From Patescibacteria group bacterium (GTDB lineage Bacteria > Patescibacteriota > Minisyncoccia > Moranbacterales > JAKLHP01): a stretch of 5,837 nt of DNA. The notes below the pieces were generated by a model that was given only the letters and a program-made list of their open reading frames with translations, did no database searches and was not told the origin of the DNA. Shown in pieces: positions 4,720 through 5,837 of this stretch. Within the stretch, counting starts at the first letter, position 1; the number at the start of each line of letters is the position of its first letter. Where the stretch lies: the NCBI GenBank assembly GCA_022710085.1, contig JAKLHP010000057.1, positions 1 to 5,837 of the forward strand, read 5' to 3'. The translations under genes were made by a program, and so were the position numbers.

Positions 4720-5628
4720 CTATAGCCATCTCTTTTTCTTGAAGAGCATAATTGTGAATGAAGCAACCAAAAACATTATACCGACATGAACCCAAAAAGC
4801 AGAACTATTTCTGTGAAGCGGAACATTTACACTCATCGACATAATGTTGGAATAAACGGTAAGCGGAAGCAGGATTGCATTAAAAATCGTCAGAATCTTC
4901 ATTGTCATATCCAGCTTATTGGAAAGCAAGGAATTATTCGTTTCTTCCAGCGATTCAATTATTTCTTTGGCATTTTCAAGGGTATTCCAGAGCCGGACAT
5001 TGGTTCCGACTAAGTCCTGGAAATACGGTCTAATTTCACCAGGTACCAGGGCACATTCTCTCTGGATGATTGATTCCAGGATTGATCTTTGGGGTTTCAG
5101 AGTTCTTCGAAAATTCAAAATATCCCTTTTGACCACGGAAATTTCCATCACCATATCTTTTTCATTCCCGTTGAATATTTCCGTTTCGATTTTATCCAAA
5201 TTTTTGATAACATGATCAACTTTCGGAAAACAGGAATCAACCAGGATATTAAGCAGGCTATAAAGAAGATGAGCAGGCGTTTTATTCATATGCAGCATCC
5301 GTTTTCCTTCACTGGAAACAAGAGAATTAAAGAACTCATCTAACTGAAAAATGCTGGTATTGTGTCCGGTGATCAGATAGTTTTTAGCTATGACAATATC
5401 AAGCTCTCCCGGATAAGTCGTTCGGAGTTTTACATCGTAAAGAGGAATATGGATTGTCAAAAACAGGCAATTATGATAATAAGTCGCCTTGGGTCGCATC
5501 GTGGGAGTGATAAATTCTTCAATAGCAAGCGGATGAATATCAAAATTCTCCTGGAGATATAAAACATCGTCTGCCGATGGATTTTCAAAATCAAACCACG
5601 TCAGCTTTTTAAATGAAACTTCTTTCAT
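4720..5628 (-). CDS. corA: CorA-family divalent metal transporter with a variant GMN motif
   Basis: A 302-aa protein of CorA (Mg2+/Co2+ channel) layout. The N-terminal cytoplasmic domain includes WFDFENPSADDVLYLQENF (11-29), HPLAIEEF (32-39) and a beta-rich part with FLTIHIPLYD (56-65). A long helical stalk runs from about 130 to 243. Two C-terminal membrane segments lie near 244-263 (KILTIFNAILLPLTV...) and 277-295, with the charged tail KKKRWL typical of the family. The hallmark (Y/F)GMN at the end of the first membrane helix is absent: the segment reads PLTVYSNIMSMSVN, placing S-M-S (264-266) where G-M-N belongs. Since GMN is central to ion selection and transport in studied CorA proteins, substrate and even activity are uncertain. 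The ATG at 5628 has no SD. The promoter is at 5652-5679, and cysS follows 62 bp downstream. Confidence 0.9.
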   Translation of the reverse strand: MKEVSFKKLTWFDFENPSADDVLYLQENFDIHPLAIEEFITPTMRPKATYYHNCLFLTIHIPLYDVKLRTTYPGELDIVIAKNYLITGHNTSIFQLDEFFNSLVSSEGKRMLHMNKTPAHLLYSLLNILVDSCFPKVDHVIKNLDKIETEIFNGNEKDMVMEISVVKRDILNFRRTLKPQRSILESIIQRECALVPGEIRPYFQDLVGTNVRLWNTLENAKEIIESLEETNNSLLSNKLDMTMKILTIFNAILLPLTVYSNIMSMSVNVPLHRNSSAFWVHVGIMFLVASFTIMLFKKKRWL

Positions 5629-5651
5629 CTTTATTTTTATTTACATTGAAA

Positions 5652-5679
5652 ATTATATCATTAAATTTGGATTTGACAA
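5652..5679 (-). promoter_or_regulatory. corA promoter
   Basis: TTGTCA (5679-5674), a 16-bp spacer and a perfect TATAAT (5657-5652) on the minus strand. The predicted start near 5645 leaves a leader of about 17 nt, AT-rich and without an SD. It probably drives corA, cysS and the 62-aa gene. Confidence 0.7.
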
Positions 5680-5701
5680 AACCGCATGGAAGATAAATCA
5701 T
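5673..5701 (+). promoter_or_regulatory. Candidate yidD promoter sharing its -35 with corA
   Basis: A perfect TTGACA (5673-5678) is followed by 17 bp and AATCAT (5696-5701; four of six). Seven bases after the -10 falls the A of the yidD ATG (5708), so the transcript would be leaderless. The -35 overlaps the corA -35 on the other strand. Confidence 0.5.
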
Positions 5702-5713
5702 TAGGATATGATT
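5696..5713. repeat. Inverted repeat over the yidD -10 and start codon
   Basis: AATCAT (5696-5701) and ATGATT (5708-5713) are perfect complements separated by TAGGAT. The left arm is the candidate yidD -10 and the right arm holds its ATG. It could be an operator, but 6-bp arms in AT-rich DNA can arise by chance. Confidence 0.3.
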
Positions 5714-5837
5714 AAAAAATCAATCTTAATTTTAATTAGGGTGTATCAAAGAACCTTGTCTTTGGATCACGGGCTGCTTTCCTTTTTTTATTCGGAAAGA
5801 CTTTGCCGCTTTCATCCGACTTGCAGCGAATACACTT
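5708..5837 (+). CDS. yidD: Membrane protein insertion efficiency factor YidD (5' part, cut by window end)
   Basis: The 43 visible codons start MIKKSILILIRVYQRTLSLD and reach CRFHPTCSEYT at the edge. The YidD signature is clear: a short amphipathic N-terminal helix with LIRxYQRxLS, then CRFxPTCSEY with both conserved cysteines (C33, C39). Between them the protein has a longer insert (SLDHGLLSFFYSERL) than the E. coli-type 'SPLLGPSCRFYPTCSEY', as I recall from Patescibacteria-like YidD proteins. The usual SP is SL here. YidD is a small inner-membrane-associated protein thought to help YidC insert membrane proteins, and it often sits beside rnpA and yidC, which may lie beyond the window. The ATG at 5708 has no convincing SD. 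It diverges from corA. Confidence 0.88.
   Translation, partial: MIKKSILILIRVYQRTLSLDHGLLSFFYSERLCRFHPTCSEYT

Noticed and set aside
5686..5715. Nine-codon plus-strand ORF (MEDKSLGYD) overlapping the yidD start
   Set aside because: No SD, and it lies upstream of the predicted leaderless yidD transcription start.
5736..5837. Minus-strand partial ORF with a CxxC (KCIRCK) and basic tail
   Set aside because: It is the antisense shadow of yidD, whose signature CRFHPTCSEY on the plus strand is decisive.
1..5837. tRNA or rRNA genes, CRISPR arrays, insertion sequences, known riboswitches
   Set aside because: I looked for cloverleaf-like segments, spaced direct repeats, transposase motifs and long terminal inverted repeats and saw none; the noncoding stretches are short and are accounted for by promoters, terminators and small ORFs.

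Overview
This AT-rich bacterial window most likely comes from a Patescibacteria (CPR, Parcubacteria-like) genome. That placement is an inference. It rests on the compact layout, housekeeping genes that lack Shine-Dalgarno (SD) sequences and in two cases have promoters almost touching the start codon, a short secreted 3D-domain protein with a 'YYKPLPNQ...TGSY...LNG' lead-in, and a YidD with an 'SLDHG' insertion. No marker gene such as 16S rRNA is present to fix the phylum.

Layout. On the minus strand from the left lie recR (19-603) and replicative helicase dnaB (657-2015), probably one transcript driven by a near-consensus promoter just upstream of the dnaB ATG. A plus-strand island follows (2094-2985). 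It holds a strong promoter with a very short basic-peptide locus whose two reading frames meet near an A9 tract, a bidirectional terminator, a six-codon leader ORF, and a secreted 3D-domain (MltA/YocH-like) cell-wall protein. Two hairpin terminators (2939-3030) separate this from a minus-strand block read right to left: corA-type metal transporter (4720-5628), cysS (3266-4657) and an unrecognised 62-aa gene (3053-3241). At the right edge yidD starts on the plus strand (5708-) and is cut by the window end. It diverges from corA, and the two promoters appear to share one near-palindromic -35 box.

The genes are mostly core functions: recombination repair, replication fork helicase, Cys-tRNA charging, divalent metal transport, and envelope assembly or remodelling (3D protein, YidD). 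The points most worth a second look are the out-of-frame small-peptide locus at the A9 tract, a CorA protein whose GMN signature reads SMS, the shared -35 of corA and yidD, the six-codon leader before the 3D gene, and the sharp split between SD-less housekeeping genes and small genes preceded by an identical AATAAGGAGG.
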